Positions 9,691-17,575 of a stretch of DNA of 64,000 nt are shown one piece after another; within the stretch, counting starts at the first letter, position 1; each line of letters starts with the position of its first letter. Location: assembly GCF_000520995.1 (NCBI RefSeq), contig NZ_JACA01000054.1, forward strand, positions 1 through 64,000, in the 5' to 3' direction. The stretch comes from Aquimarina macrocephali JAMB N27 (lineage in GTDB: Bacteria > Bacteroidota > Bacteroidia > Flavobacteriales > Flavobacteriaceae). Under the pieces are notes generated by a model. It saw only the letters and a list, made by a program, of their open reading frames with translations, did no database searches and was not told where the DNA came from. The translations under genes were made by a program, and so were the position numbers.

Positions 9691-9954
9691 TTATTTTTCA
9701 TCATAACCATATTTCTTATCTAATTTGTTCATTAATCGAACATAGACAAAAATTAAAATCACAAATACATAGATAGAACCTTGCTGTGCAAACCAGAACC
9801 CCAAAGGAAAACCGCCCATATGAAATTGATTTAACGCATCTTTAAAAAGTATCCCTGCGCCGTATGACACGACAAACCATATTGCAAGTAAAATGAACAA
9901 ATATTTTACATTTTCTTTCCAGTAGGCGCTGGCTTTTTGTTGTTTTTCTGACAT
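9691..9954 (-). CDS. DUF4212 small subunit of sodium/substrate symporter
   Basis: 87 residues with two hydrophobic helices (about 16-36 and 48-68). The conserved DUF4212 pattern is clear: 'AYWKENVKYL', 'GGFPLGFWFAQQGSIYVFV', and a charged C-terminus (LDKKYGYDEK). Members are the small partner encoded just before an SSS transporter, as here (92 bp). It starts 12 bp after the porin stop, so porin, small subunit and symporter are probably cotranscribed. It is expected in the inner membrane. Confidence 0.93.
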   Translation of the reverse strand: MSEKQQKASAYWKENVKYLFILLAIWFVVSYGAGILFKDALNQFHMGGFPLGFWFAQQGSIYVFVILIFVYVRLMNKLDKKYGYDEK

Positions 9955-9966
9955 AATTATTAAGTT

Positions 9967-11196
9967 TTAGAGATAGATCATTGCTTGTAAGGTAACAAAA
10001 CTTTGCGCATCATTATCACCATATTTTGTGTTTAGATATTCTAAGGTCAACTTAGAGTTATGACCACTAAAATACGCATTAGCTCCAACACCAAATGTTG
10101 TTGCATTATCATCAATAGCATCTATAGATCTTAAATTAAAAGAGGTATAGGGTTGAAATTTAATTTTTTTGTTAGCATTAGGAATCACATATCCTACATG
10201 TCCATATATCATAGACCCTGTTTCATAGGTTTGTCCTAAGGTATAGTTCTGTCCATAGTTATTATTTTGATATGTTGTATAGGCAGTAATCGCTGAACCA
10301 TTACTTCCTAAAGGAGCATCGTAAAATGCATCTACAGCAAATATTGCAACATCTTCTCCTTCGAGAATTCCATTTGTATTTGTGACGCTTCCATCGGGGT
10401 GATAAAAGAATCCTGCTCCAACATTAAATACTTTTTTACCTCCCAGATATGACCCGACTTTATAAGGCAAGAAATTGGATTCCTGATCTAAAAAATTATA
10501 ATCGAAATATCCAGCAAAATTCTTTCCTGCATCTTTAGACCCTAACAATCGTCTGCCAGCATATACGGCTGGACCATTAATAACAGGATCAGTGCCTTCC
10601 TGAAGGTTGTTAGTTATCGATTCATTAACAGACACACGATATTGTAATTTGCCAAATTTTCCTTTGGCATAAATCCCAATGTGACGAGCAAACTGATCTG
10701 ATAATCCTATATGTGCCCAGGATTGCCGATTATTATCCAGAGTCATAATATTAAGTGTGCTTTGATTATTAAGACGAGAAATCCCATTCCAATAATGTAG
10801 TCCACCGCCGATTGCATGATTTGCCCCAAGGCTATATTGCCCCCACACCCCATGAAAGAAAAGTTGTGAACTATCTCCTTTACCCACCGGGTTTAAATTA
10901 TCAGCATTTAAACTATTTAATCCAAAATGAGTAAGAATTAAAAAATCCTTATTGATTTGAGAGTACATTAAAATACGTGCTCTACGAATACTAAAATCTG
11001 TATTACTATCATCATCAGGAACGTCATCTGTATATCTTGCCCAAAACTGTGCCCAGGAAATAATCCTAAAGTATTTTGAACCAGATTCATTAAGCTTTAC
11101 TTTAAGTCCTCCTGTATAATCTGGAGATCCCTGAGAAAAGATGGAGTGCGAAATCAAAAAGCTACTTAAGAAAAGTAGTAATATGAGTTTTTTCAT
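9967..11196 (-). CDS. Outer-membrane porin (beta-barrel)
   Basis: 409 residues. The signal peptide is 'MKKLILLLFLSSFLISHSIF', followed by alternating amphipathic strands and a C-terminal aromatic/aliphatic end ('FVTLQAMIYL'). Segments such as 'DFSIRRARILMYSQINKDF' resemble phosphate-selective porin O/P-like proteins of Bacteroidota. As first gene of the porin-DUF4212-symporter run it likely supplies the outer-membrane entry for the same carboxylate. Substrate selectivity cannot be read from the sequence. Confidence 0.85.
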   Translation of the reverse strand: MKKLILLLFLSSFLISHSIFSQGSPDYTGGLKVKLNESGSKYFRIISWAQFWARYTDDVPDDDSNTDFSIRRARILMYSQINKDFLILTHFGLNSLNADNLNPVGKGDSSQLFFHGVWGQYSLGANHAIGGGLHYWNGISRLNNQSTLNIMTLDNNRQSWAHIGLSDQFARHIGIYAKGKFGKLQYRVSVNESITNNLQEGTDPVINGPAVYAGRRLLGSKDAGKNFAGYFDYNFLDQESNFLPYKVGSYLGGKKVFNVGAGFFYHPDGSVTNTNGILEGEDVAIFAVDAFYDAPLGSNGSAITAYTTYQNNNYGQNYTLGQTYETGSMIYGHVGYVIPNANKKIKFQPYTSFNLRSIDAIDDNATTFGVGANAYFSGHNSKLTLEYLNTKYGDNDAQSFVTLQAMIYL

Positions 11197-11319
11197 AATT
11201 TAAGAATTTGATTTGTAGAAAATGATTAATACTACTTGCGTAGTGTTGTGCACTTGCTAAAATTCTAAAAATTATGTCAGGCAATAAAAATTAGTATAGT
11301 TATTTGCTAATTGATATAG

Positions 11320-11739
11320 TTATTCTTTAAAGCGTTCCCATTTTATAAGCATAAATTTATCTCCCAGCTCTGTCACAACAACCCCTGCTCCTTGAATATT
11401 TTCTGGAGATTGAAAATAATTAGCTAATTCTAAGGAGTTTAAAATCTTATATGTGGGATGATATTGAGAATTATATGGTCGCTTGATATTATATTTTTTT
11501 ACCCAGTTGATAACACTAACATGAGATATCCCTAAAATACGTTCGATTTCACGATATGTTAATCCTTCGAGATAAAGCTGTAGTGCTTTGTTAACATAAT
11601 AATCATCTATTTTCTTGCCCAGTTTACTAACTGTGAAATAATAATTACAATTCTTACAACGATATCGCTGTCTTTGATTTATTATTCCACTTTTTATATA
11701 CTCAGATGAACCACAATTTGGACAAGCTTTAACCATCAT
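11320..11739 (-). CDS. Zinc-ribbon/HTH protein related to IS1 InsA (domesticated regulator)
   Basis: 139 residues. The N-terminal zinc ribbon has four cysteines (C6, C9, C28, C31: 'CPNC' and 'CKNC'). A helix-turn-helix like that of IS1/InsA follows, with 'LEGLTYREIERILGISHVSVINWVKKY' in two parts at about residues 55-82. A C-terminal tail of about 55 residues is unlike any transposase catalytic domain: there is no DDE nuclease, no second ORF and no terminal inverted repeats. It is 123 bp upstream of the porin on the same strand and divergent from the Nudix gene. The likely role is a DNA-binding regulator, perhaps of the acetate module; that part is inferred from position. Confidence 0.8.
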   Translation of the reverse strand: MMVKACPNCGSSEYIKSGIINQRQRYRCKNCNYYFTVSKLGKKIDDYYVNKALQLYLEGLTYREIERILGISHVSVINWVKKYNIKRPYNSQYHPTYKILNSLELANYFQSPENIQGAGVVVTELGDKFMLIKWERFKE

Positions 11740-11887
11740 ATATATTATTTTTGCATAAATATATCATTTTAGCAATAAAAATATAACAAGTATTTAATAT
11801 TAATTATAGATAAAATTAACTTTTACAAGGTATTTATTAAAAATATACCTTTATTTTTCCATTAACAATGCATAATTAAAAACTGCC

Positions 11888-12439
11888 ATGATCGACGAGC
11901 TTATAGATATACTTGATGAAACAGGAGAGTTTACCGGAGAAGTAAAACTAAAATCTGAAGCACATCAATTAGGATTATATCATGCTAGTGTTCATATTTG
12001 GTTCTTTACAGATCTAGGAGAAATAGTATTACAAAAACGAGCGGATGATAAAGATACGTATCCTGGTTTGTGGGATATTTCTGTAGCTGGCCATATCGGT
12101 ACTGGAGAAACACCAGAGGATTCAGCTATTCGGGAAGTTAAAGAAGAAATTGGTTTATCTGTGTCTAAGAATGATCTAAGATTTGTTGGAACATATTTAG
12201 CAGAAAAAATACCCAGACCTGATCTTTATGACAACGAATTTCATCATATTTATCTTTCACGCCTTGATGTCTCTATTAAAACACTAACGCTTCAAAAGGA
12301 AGAAGTTGCTGATCTTATCCTCATACAAGTTGATGAGTTTAAAGACATTCTTCAAGATCCTATTAAAAGAAAAAATTACGTCCCTCATGATAAAGCGTAT
12401 TATACTTTTATTCTTAAGGAAATCACAAATCAATTATAG
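11888..12439 (+). CDS. Nudix hydrolase (Idi-like subgroup)
   Basis: 183 residues. A perfect Nudix box is present: G-x5-E-x7-R-E-V-K-E-E-I-G-L in 'GHIGTGE...REVKEEIGL'. The N-terminus 'IDELIDILDETGEFTGEV' and 'WDISVAGHIGTGET' place it with the IPP-isomerase-like Nudix proteins that include E. coli YfcD-type enzymes. It should hydrolyse a nucleoside-diphosphate-linked substrate with Mg2+, but which one is not visible. The spacing to dps (96 bp) and a separate promoter-like sequence there suggest it is not strictly cotranscribed with dps. Confidence 0.93.
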   Translation: MIDELIDILDETGEFTGEVKLKSEAHQLGLYHASVHIWFFTDLGEIVLQKRADDKDTYPGLWDISVAGHIGTGETPEDSAIREVKEEIGLSVSKNDLRFVGTYLAEKIPRPDLYDNEFHHIYLSRLDVSIKTLTLQKEEVADLILIQVDEFKDILQDPIKRKNYVPHDKAYYTFILKEITNQL

Positions 12440-12495
12440 TAATACACCTATTACAACTAACTATTGTAACTTCATACTTTACTATTCAATTATAG

Positions 12496-12519
12496 TAATT
12501 TTGTATTGAAAATACAAAA
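12496..12519 (+). promoter_or_regulatory. dps promoter -7 box with overlapping inverted repeat
   Basis: TAATTTTG at 12496-12503 fits the Bacteroidota -7 consensus TAnnTTTG. Overlapping it is a perfect 9-3-9 inverted repeat (arms 12499-12507 and 12511-12519, TTTTGTATT / AATACAAAA), ending 16 bp before the dps ATG. A 14-nt direct repeat TCAATTATAGTAAT sits at 12430-12443 and 12486-12499. The position suits a repressor operator; a matching -33 element is not obvious. It is not a canonical PerR or Fur box. Confidence 0.45.
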
Positions 12520-12535
12520 ATAATAGATAAAAACT

Positions 12536-12988
12536 ATGAATAATTCAACTACGAAAACAATAGAGGCTTTAAATATATTATTAGCAGATTACCATATACA
12601 CTATCAAAAGCTTAGAAATTTCCATTGGAATATTACCGGGCCTCATTTTTTTGAACTTCATGTAAAATTTGAAGAATTTTATGAAGATGCAAAATTGAAA
12701 ATCGATGAAATCGCTGAAAGAATTCTAACACTTAGAGGAAAACCTGTTAGCAATTTTAGTTCTTACCTGGATCTCTCTAGTATTAAAGAGGCAGACACAA
12801 CACTTGCAGATCATGAAATGGTAGCTGCTATTCTTGAGGATCATAAAGCACTTTTGAATCAATTAAAAATAGTAACTACTGCTGCTGAAGATATCAAAGA
12901 TGATGGAACACTAGATATTACAGGTACTTATATTGGAGAGATAGAAAAGACAAGTTGGATGCTTAATGCTTGGAATCATAGAAGTTAA
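12536..12988 (+). CDS. dps: Dps family DNA-binding/ferritin-like stress protein
   Basis: 150 residues, within the usual Dps range. Dps dodecamers oxidise and store iron using peroxide and protect DNA. The intersubunit ferroxidase ligands align with the E. coli set: H30 and H42 (spaced by 12 as in E. coli), E46, D57 and E61, in 'NFHWNITGPHFFELH...KIDEIAERI'. The N-terminal tail is short with only one lysine, so non-specific DNA binding through it may be weak. The following lipoprotein gene begins inside the last codons of dps. Confidence 0.95.
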   Translation: MNNSTTKTIEALNILLADYHIHYQKLRNFHWNITGPHFFELHVKFEEFYEDAKLKIDEIAERILTLRGKPVSNFSSYLDLSSIKEADTTLADHEMVAAILEDHKALLNQLKIVTTAAEDIKDDGTLDITGTYIGEIEKTSWMLNAWNHRS

Positions 12989-13841
12989 AATATTAAAACT
13001 CTCTTATCTTATCCTTTTGATGACGGTAACCGCTAGTTGTCAAAAGGATAAGAACGTAGATTTAATAAAGATTAATACCTTACCTAACCTTCTTCACGAA
13101 ATATCGGGTATTACTATGTTATCGGATCATAACGTGTATGCTATAAATGATTCTGGCAATAGTAATGTATTGTTTTGCTTAAATCAAAAAGGCAAAATAG
13201 TACGTCAAATCAAAATTCCCGGGGCCAAAAACATAGATTGGGAAGATCTTGCACATGATCAAGAAGACAATATTTATATTGGTGATTTTGGGAATAATGG
13301 TAATGATCGAAAAGATTTAGTCATCTATAAAGTTTCAGGAATTCTATCAAATACTATTATTACTTCAAAAATCGAATTTATTTATGAAGATCAAAAGAAA
13401 TTTCCACCTAAGAAAAAAAGATTAAATTTTGATGTTGAAGCTTTCATACACTTACATGGTAATCTATACTTATTCACTAAAAACAGAGGAAAAAAATCAA
13501 AAGGAGTAACTAAACTATATCGAGTTTCTGCTACACCAGGAAAATATACGGCCAAACTAATTGGAAAATACGAAACTTGCAAAAATTATTCTAATTGCCT
13601 TGTCACTGGGGCCACAATCAATAAATCCGAAGATAAAATTGCTCTTCTCACACATAACAAGGTGTTTTTACTCAGTAATTTTAAAGATGACAACCTATTT
13701 GATGGGGTTATTCAAAAAATAGCATTAAAGCATAATTCTCAAAAAGAAGGTATTTGCTTTAAAAACGATTCTACCCTCTTTATTACTGATGAAAAACAAG
13801 GGCATAAAAAAGCTACTTTATTTAAGTATATACTTAAATGA
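12966..13841 (+). CDS. Lipoprotein with beta-propeller-like (SdiA-regulated-like) domain
   Basis: 291 residues from the first in-frame ATG, which overlaps dps by 23 nt in another frame; an internal ATG at 13020 would cut the signal peptide. The start used keeps a proper lipoprotein signal: hydrophobic 'LSYLILLMTVTASC' with acceptor C25. Repeated motifs such as 'EISGITMLSDHNVYAINDSGN', 'DWEDLAHDQEDNIYIGDFGNN' and 'KEGICFKNDSTLFITDEKQG' are blade-like and resemble SdiA-regulated/esterase-like propellers. It is probably a surface or periplasmic lipoprotein. No catalytic residue set is evident. The stop codon overlaps the end of a GNAT remnant on the other strand. Confidence 0.8.
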   Translation: MLGIIEVKILKLSYLILLMTVTASCQKDKNVDLIKINTLPNLLHEISGITMLSDHNVYAINDSGNSNVLFCLNQKGKIVRQIKIPGAKNIDWEDLAHDQEDNIYIGDFGNNGNDRKDLVIYKVSGILSNTIITSKIEFIYEDQKKFPPKKKRLNFDVEAFIHLHGNLYLFTKNRGKKSKGVTKLYRVSATPGKYTAKLIGKYETCKNYSNCLVTGATINKSEDKIALLTHNKVFLLSNFKDDNLFDGVIQKIALKHNSQKEGICFKNDSTLFITDEKQGHKKATLFKYILK

Positions 13842-14055
13842 AGGTAACATTTTGGCGTCGAGTAGATAAAGGGGATTTAAGCGATACAACTTTTCGTTTA
13901 TACCCTTCTTTACGCATTCCTACTTTTTCGAGAATCCTAGAATCCAATATTCACGGTGGCACACCTTGCTTCTATTCTACGTAAATCAAGTTCGTCAAAA
14001 CCGAACTTCAAAATCTCGGTTAATCCTTCTATAGATTCTCCTTCAATTACTTTAG
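13834..14055 (-). pseudogene. Decayed GNAT acetyltransferase (RimJ-like) remnant
   Basis: Minus-strand translation gives 'EGLTEILKFGFDEL', 'DLRRIEARC' and, in another frame, 'SRILEKVGMRKEGYKRK'. These are the last helix-strand-helix of a RimJ/RimL-type GNAT enzyme (family pattern '..GLHRIEARC....SIRVLEKLGMRREG..'). The two blocks are separated by a frameshift near 13940, and an in-frame stop lies just upstream of the first block, so the gene is broken and its acetyl-CoA-binding core is lost. The remnant runs tail-to-tail into the end of the lipoprotein gene. Its 5' boundary is uncertain. Confidence 0.7.
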
Positions 14056-14211
14056 GTTACCTCAATATTGATTGAGATTCCTAATACATCATATTGATGG
14101 GCTTACCCCTTTTTGATTCTGGCGAAGGATATGAAAATTAAGTAAAAAAGACATTTTTATAGCGAATTAAAAAAAAATTAAACTTCACATATTACAGAGG
14201 AAGAAAAACGT
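14056..14211. other. Non-coding remainder with copy 1 of a 50-bp direct repeat
   Basis: No gene is supported. The upstream part may hold more eroded GNAT sequence. Positions 14138-14188 form copy 1 of an imperfect direct repeat whose second copy is at 17070-17119, on the far side of the S8 protease gene. Confidence 0.5.
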
Positions 14212-14243
14212 ATAGAGGTCAGTATTTAAATACTGACCTCTAT
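14212..14243 (-). terminator. 32-bp perfect palindrome, probable terminator of the S8 protease gene
   Basis: The arms 14212-14227 and 14228-14243 are exactly complementary (ATAGAGGTCAGTATTT and its reverse complement), with no unpaired loop in DNA. On the minus strand it lies 75 bp past the protease stop and is followed by ACG and a T-rich run, so it can act as an intrinsic terminator. Confidence 0.6.
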
Positions 14244-14318
14244 TAAATTTATTATGTTCTGGTATTTCAGAAGTTAAAATAAGAGTCCTTTAAATAATCA
14301 GGATCTTACAATCAAAAC

Positions 14319-16955
14319 TTATTCTATTACAACAGTTTTTGATAATTTTTTTGCCCCCAAAATTAACTGCACTTGATAAAACCCTGAAGGAAGCCCTGAT
14401 AAATCAACTTTTGTTTTACTTGAAGTCATTTTTTCTTTTTTTACTATTACACCATTGGAGTTAATAAGAGTTATTTGAGCCCCTATTAGTTTAGATGAAA
14501 TAACAAATTGTTCTGGAGTTGGATTTGGATAAATAAGCATATCGTCAATGGATTCAGTGATTAATCCGGATTTTGATCCTTTGATATTAACAGCATAATC
14601 CTCAACCTCTCCATAATTTCTTGTCCCACAAGGAGTTCTACTACTACTATTATAAGAAACTCTAATACGCATACCTGTAGTTCCTATAGATGCACCTGAT
14701 GGTCCTGGAATTGAAATCGAAGCTTCTGAGGTGCTACTTTTTGACAATAAATATTGTTCACCTGCATCTTCAAAATCACCATCAATATTCCAATCAATCC
14801 ATGCCGTTACTTCATTATCATTACCATATGGTTGACCAATAACTACCGATAATGCATAACTATTATTCTTAGCAACATCTGTAGATATATTTGTATAATC
14901 ATGATAAGAATCTCTGGCTGAACTATTATCTATTGTCCCAAATTTAACCCTTGCAATATGTTCAGGCCCATTTGTAGCTTCTGCCGCACAATAAGTCGGT
15001 GGTGTTCCTCCACCATTATTAGGATCTGTTGTAACTGTTAATACATTACTTGCTCCTGATACATTACCTGCTGCATCTTTAGCTTTGATGGTAAAATCAT
15101 AACTTGTATTTGGCGTTAATCCTGATATTGTTGCTGTGGTACCATTTACCGTAGTAGAAAGGTTACTCCCATTGTATACATCATACGCTGTTACACCTAC
15201 ATTATCTGTTGAGGCTGTCCAACTTAAACTTACACTAGTTTTAGTTTTTCCAGTAGAGACCAGATTGGATGGTGCTGTTGGAGCTTCAGAATCAGAACCA
15301 GAACCATTCTGAGCCAATAAGACTGCTTGATGCGCATCAACCAAACCATACCCCATCTGATTATTCCAAGTTCCATTTGGACGCCCTCCTGCATTAGCAT
15401 ATGTATATGTTCCTACTTTCTGAGCGGATTGCTCGATAATATTATTTACCTCACTATATGTTAAGTTTGGATTAACGCTTAATATTAGTGCTGCTACTCC
15501 TGCTACTACTGGACATGCTGATGAAGTTCCGTTAAAAGTTTGCGTATAATCAGATGTAGAATATCCATTTGCCCCCTGTCTATCTGTAGTTGGCATTTTT
15601 ACTCCAGGAGCTACAATATCTAATTGGCTACCATAACAACTCCCCCACTGACTCTCTCCATCACAGGAGTTTGGGTTTTTACGCTCTGCGCAAGGACTCA
15701 TTGCTCCTACTATTAATAAATCTGGATTACTATTTCCTGGGTATCGAATATTTGTATTATTCTCATTACCCGCAGCAAAAACAATGACACAACCTTTTCC
15801 TCCTCTACCATTAGTAAATGTATTTGTTATAGCATTATCTATAATGCTCGATGGCGCATATCCTCCCCAAGAATTACTAATCACATCTGCTCCATTTTGC
15901 CATGCCCAATTAAAACCACTTGCTAATTGAGACGGGGTATCTGAAGATCTAAGATTGATACTGATCGATATTAATTTTGAAGTAGGTGCAACACCCGAAA
16001 TTCCTAAATTATTATCTTTAACTGCTCCTATAATACCTGCGCAAGCAGTTCCATGACTTCCTCTTACTGTAGCTGGGGATGTTCCATTATTAGCATCAAA
16101 CCCTGTTCCGTGAACATTAGCTTGTAAATCTGGATGATTCATTTCTAACCCATGATCATACACAGCTGTTTTGATACTTGGATCTCCTGTGGTTATTGCC
16201 CAAGCTTGCTCCATATTGATATCAATTCCTACCGTTCCTCCATTCTGCCCTGTATTATTTAAAGACCACTGGTTATTGAAGTAAGTATCATTCGAAGTTT
16301 CTATATTGTGATACATGAAAGCTGGTTCTGTACTCTCAAACCAACCTGTTTCATAAAAAATATTAGCAAGCTGTATTGAATTTAATTTATTTTTGGATGT
16401 TACAGAAAGTGTAAACCAAAGTGGCATGTACTTATCATGACCTAATACTTCTAGATTCATCTCTTTTGCTTTTTTATAGAGAATATCAATGTCATTTTTA
16501 TCTTTAAGTTTTACATAGAAATTATTTGACAACCCTAATTCTCCTCCACTCTTTGTTATATATGTTGGAGAAGCCATTAAAGTATTAGGTAATTTCTTAT
16601 AAGATTCGATCTCTTTATAATAATCTTCTATAGTCATATTTTTGCTTGTAGACACTTCCATATAATAGCTTTTTACAGCTTTCTTAGAAATTGCTTTAGC
16701 ATCTAATGAAACTACAGTAGCTCTCGAATTATCTTCAACTATTTCTTTTATTTTTATTGAATTACTACGTAAAGATTTGAAAGAGTTAATAGAATTTTCT
16801 CCCTCAAATGAAATAGAAATAGTTCTAGTATTTATATTTAAAAAGAATTTTTCTCCTTTGTAGTAATAGAAATTATCTGATTGTTTTTGTCCAAAGACAC
16901 TTACTGTAAAAAACAGTAACATCAATGGTGCTATTTTATATATTATGTTTTGCAT
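14319..16955 (-). CDS. Secreted S8 (subtilisin-like) serine protease with T9SS C-terminal sorting domain
   Basis: 878 residues. The signal peptide ends 'SVFGQ'; a prodomain runs to about residue 230. The peptidase S8 domain has Asp in 'AVYDHGLEMNHPDL' (around 265), His in 'RGSHGTACAG' (around 301), Asn in 'FAAGNENN' and Ser in 'FNGTSSACPVVAG' (around 476). Then come a fibronectin type III domain ('APSNLVSTGKTKTSVSLSW'), a GEVED domain ('WIDWNIDGDFED', 'NYGEVEDYAV') and a type A sorting domain ('LIYPNPTPEQFVI' to 'LSKTVVIE'). It is exported by Sec, then by the T9SS to the surface or medium. The catalytic Asp sits in an unusual 'YDHG' rather than 'DTG/DSG' context, but the triad is complete. 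The gene stands alone, bracketed by direct repeats. Confidence 0.95.
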   Translation of the reverse strand: MQNIIYKIAPLMLLFFTVSVFGQKQSDNFYYYKGEKFFLNINTRTISISFEGENSINSFKSLRSNSIKIKEIVEDNSRATVVSLDAKAISKKAVKSYYMEVSTSKNMTIEDYYKEIESYKKLPNTLMASPTYITKSGGELGLSNNFYVKLKDKNDIDILYKKAKEMNLEVLGHDKYMPLWFTLSVTSKNKLNSIQLANIFYETGWFESTEPAFMYHNIETSNDTYFNNQWSLNNTGQNGGTVGIDINMEQAWAITTGDPSIKTAVYDHGLEMNHPDLQANVHGTGFDANNGTSPATVRGSHGTACAGIIGAVKDNNLGISGVAPTSKLISISINLRSSDTPSQLASGFNWAWQNGADVISNSWGGYAPSSIIDNAITNTFTNGRGGKGCVIVFAAGNENNTNIRYPGNSNPDLLIVGAMSPCAERKNPNSCDGESQWGSCYGSQLDIVAPGVKMPTTDRQGANGYSTSDYTQTFNGTSSACPVVAGVAALILSVNPNLTYSEVNNIIEQSAQKVGTYTYANAGGRPNGTWNNQMGYGLVDAHQAVLLAQNGSGSDSEAPTAPSNLVSTGKTKTSVSLSWTASTDNVGVTAYDVYNGSNLSTTVNGTTATISGLTPNTSYDFTIKAKDAAGNVSGASNVLTVTTDPNNGGGTPPTYCAAEATNGPEHIARVKFGTIDNSSARDSYHDYTNISTDVAKNNSYALSVVIGQPYGNDNEVTAWIDWNIDGDFEDAGEQYLLSKSSTSEASISIPGPSGASIGTTGMRIRVSYNSSSRTPCGTRNYGEVEDYAVNIKGSKSGLITESIDDMLIYPNPTPEQFVISSKLIGAQITLINSNGVIVKKEKMTSSKTKVDLSGLPSGFYQVQLILGAKKLSKTVVIE

Positions 16956-17069
16956 GATGTTTGTTTGTTAAATTATTATTGAAGTAGTTTAAACTTTTTT
17001 AATTCTATACAAAAAAACAGTGTTTTTGACACTTCATAACACTGCTATAAAGTGAGAAAAAGAAAGGAG

Positions 17070-17119
17070 TTAAGTAAAAAAAGATATTTTTTACAGCGAA
17101 TTAAAAAAAGTCAAATCAC
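17070..17119. repeat. Imperfect direct repeat flanking the S8 protease gene (copy 2; copy 1 at 14138-14188)
   Basis: Both copies start TTAAGTAAAAAA, share the exact block AGCGAATTAAAAAAA, and end in CAC, with a few substitutions and 1-nt indels between. They point the same way and bracket the protease gene 2.9 kb apart. AT-richness lowers the significance, but the ordered similarity over about 50 nt is more than chance A-runs. Confidence 0.55.
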
Positions 17120-17526
17120 TTCATTCAAAAATAGATGCCTATTTTTAAATAAATATGTTTTATTTTTTTGGTAAGACGAGAATTAAACGTAATGATACGC
17201 TTATCTAAATTATCTATAAAGTTAATTCCACTATTTTCAAAAGTAGTTTTATACTCTATTCAGCCAAATGGATATCGTGTTTATCCATTTCTTATTCACA
17301 ACTATAAAAGAAGAGAGAAAAGACTGTTAGTGTGCTTAAAATTTTCAGTTGAGTTTTCATTATTGTTTGATTTTTTGTGTTAAACTTATTTGTTTAAATT
17401 AAAATGTTGAGCTCTTATTAAAATTTGTTATTCAAAAGTAGAGATTAATTCAAATAAACAAATACGGCAAACACGTAATAAACAGATAGTTATAACTCTA
17501 TTATCATTATTGAATCAGGTAAATCA

Positions 17527-17575
17527 CCTTTGACTTCTAATAACGCAACACTGTTGCGTTATTAGGAATCAAAGG
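17527..17575. repeat. 49-bp near-perfect palindrome
   Basis: Arms 17527-17550 and 17552-17575 pair over 24 positions around a single central base, with one mismatch and one G/T pair. The central half is TAATAACGCAACA with its exact complement. It is the most GC-structured sequence in the gap. There is no adjacent coding end, so a terminator role is unclear. Confidence 0.7.

Noticed and set aside
11320..11739. Intact IS1-type insertion sequence
   Set aside because: No InsB-like transposase frame, no terminal inverted repeats and no target duplication around the zinc-ribbon gene.
12306..12509. 67-residue frame overlapping the Nudix gene end
   Set aside because: Out-of-frame shadow running into the dps promoter; no protein-like features.
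17168..17383. 71-residue open frame in the long intergenic gap
   Set aside because: It starts only at TTG, has low-complexity hydrophobic composition, and matches no pattern I know.
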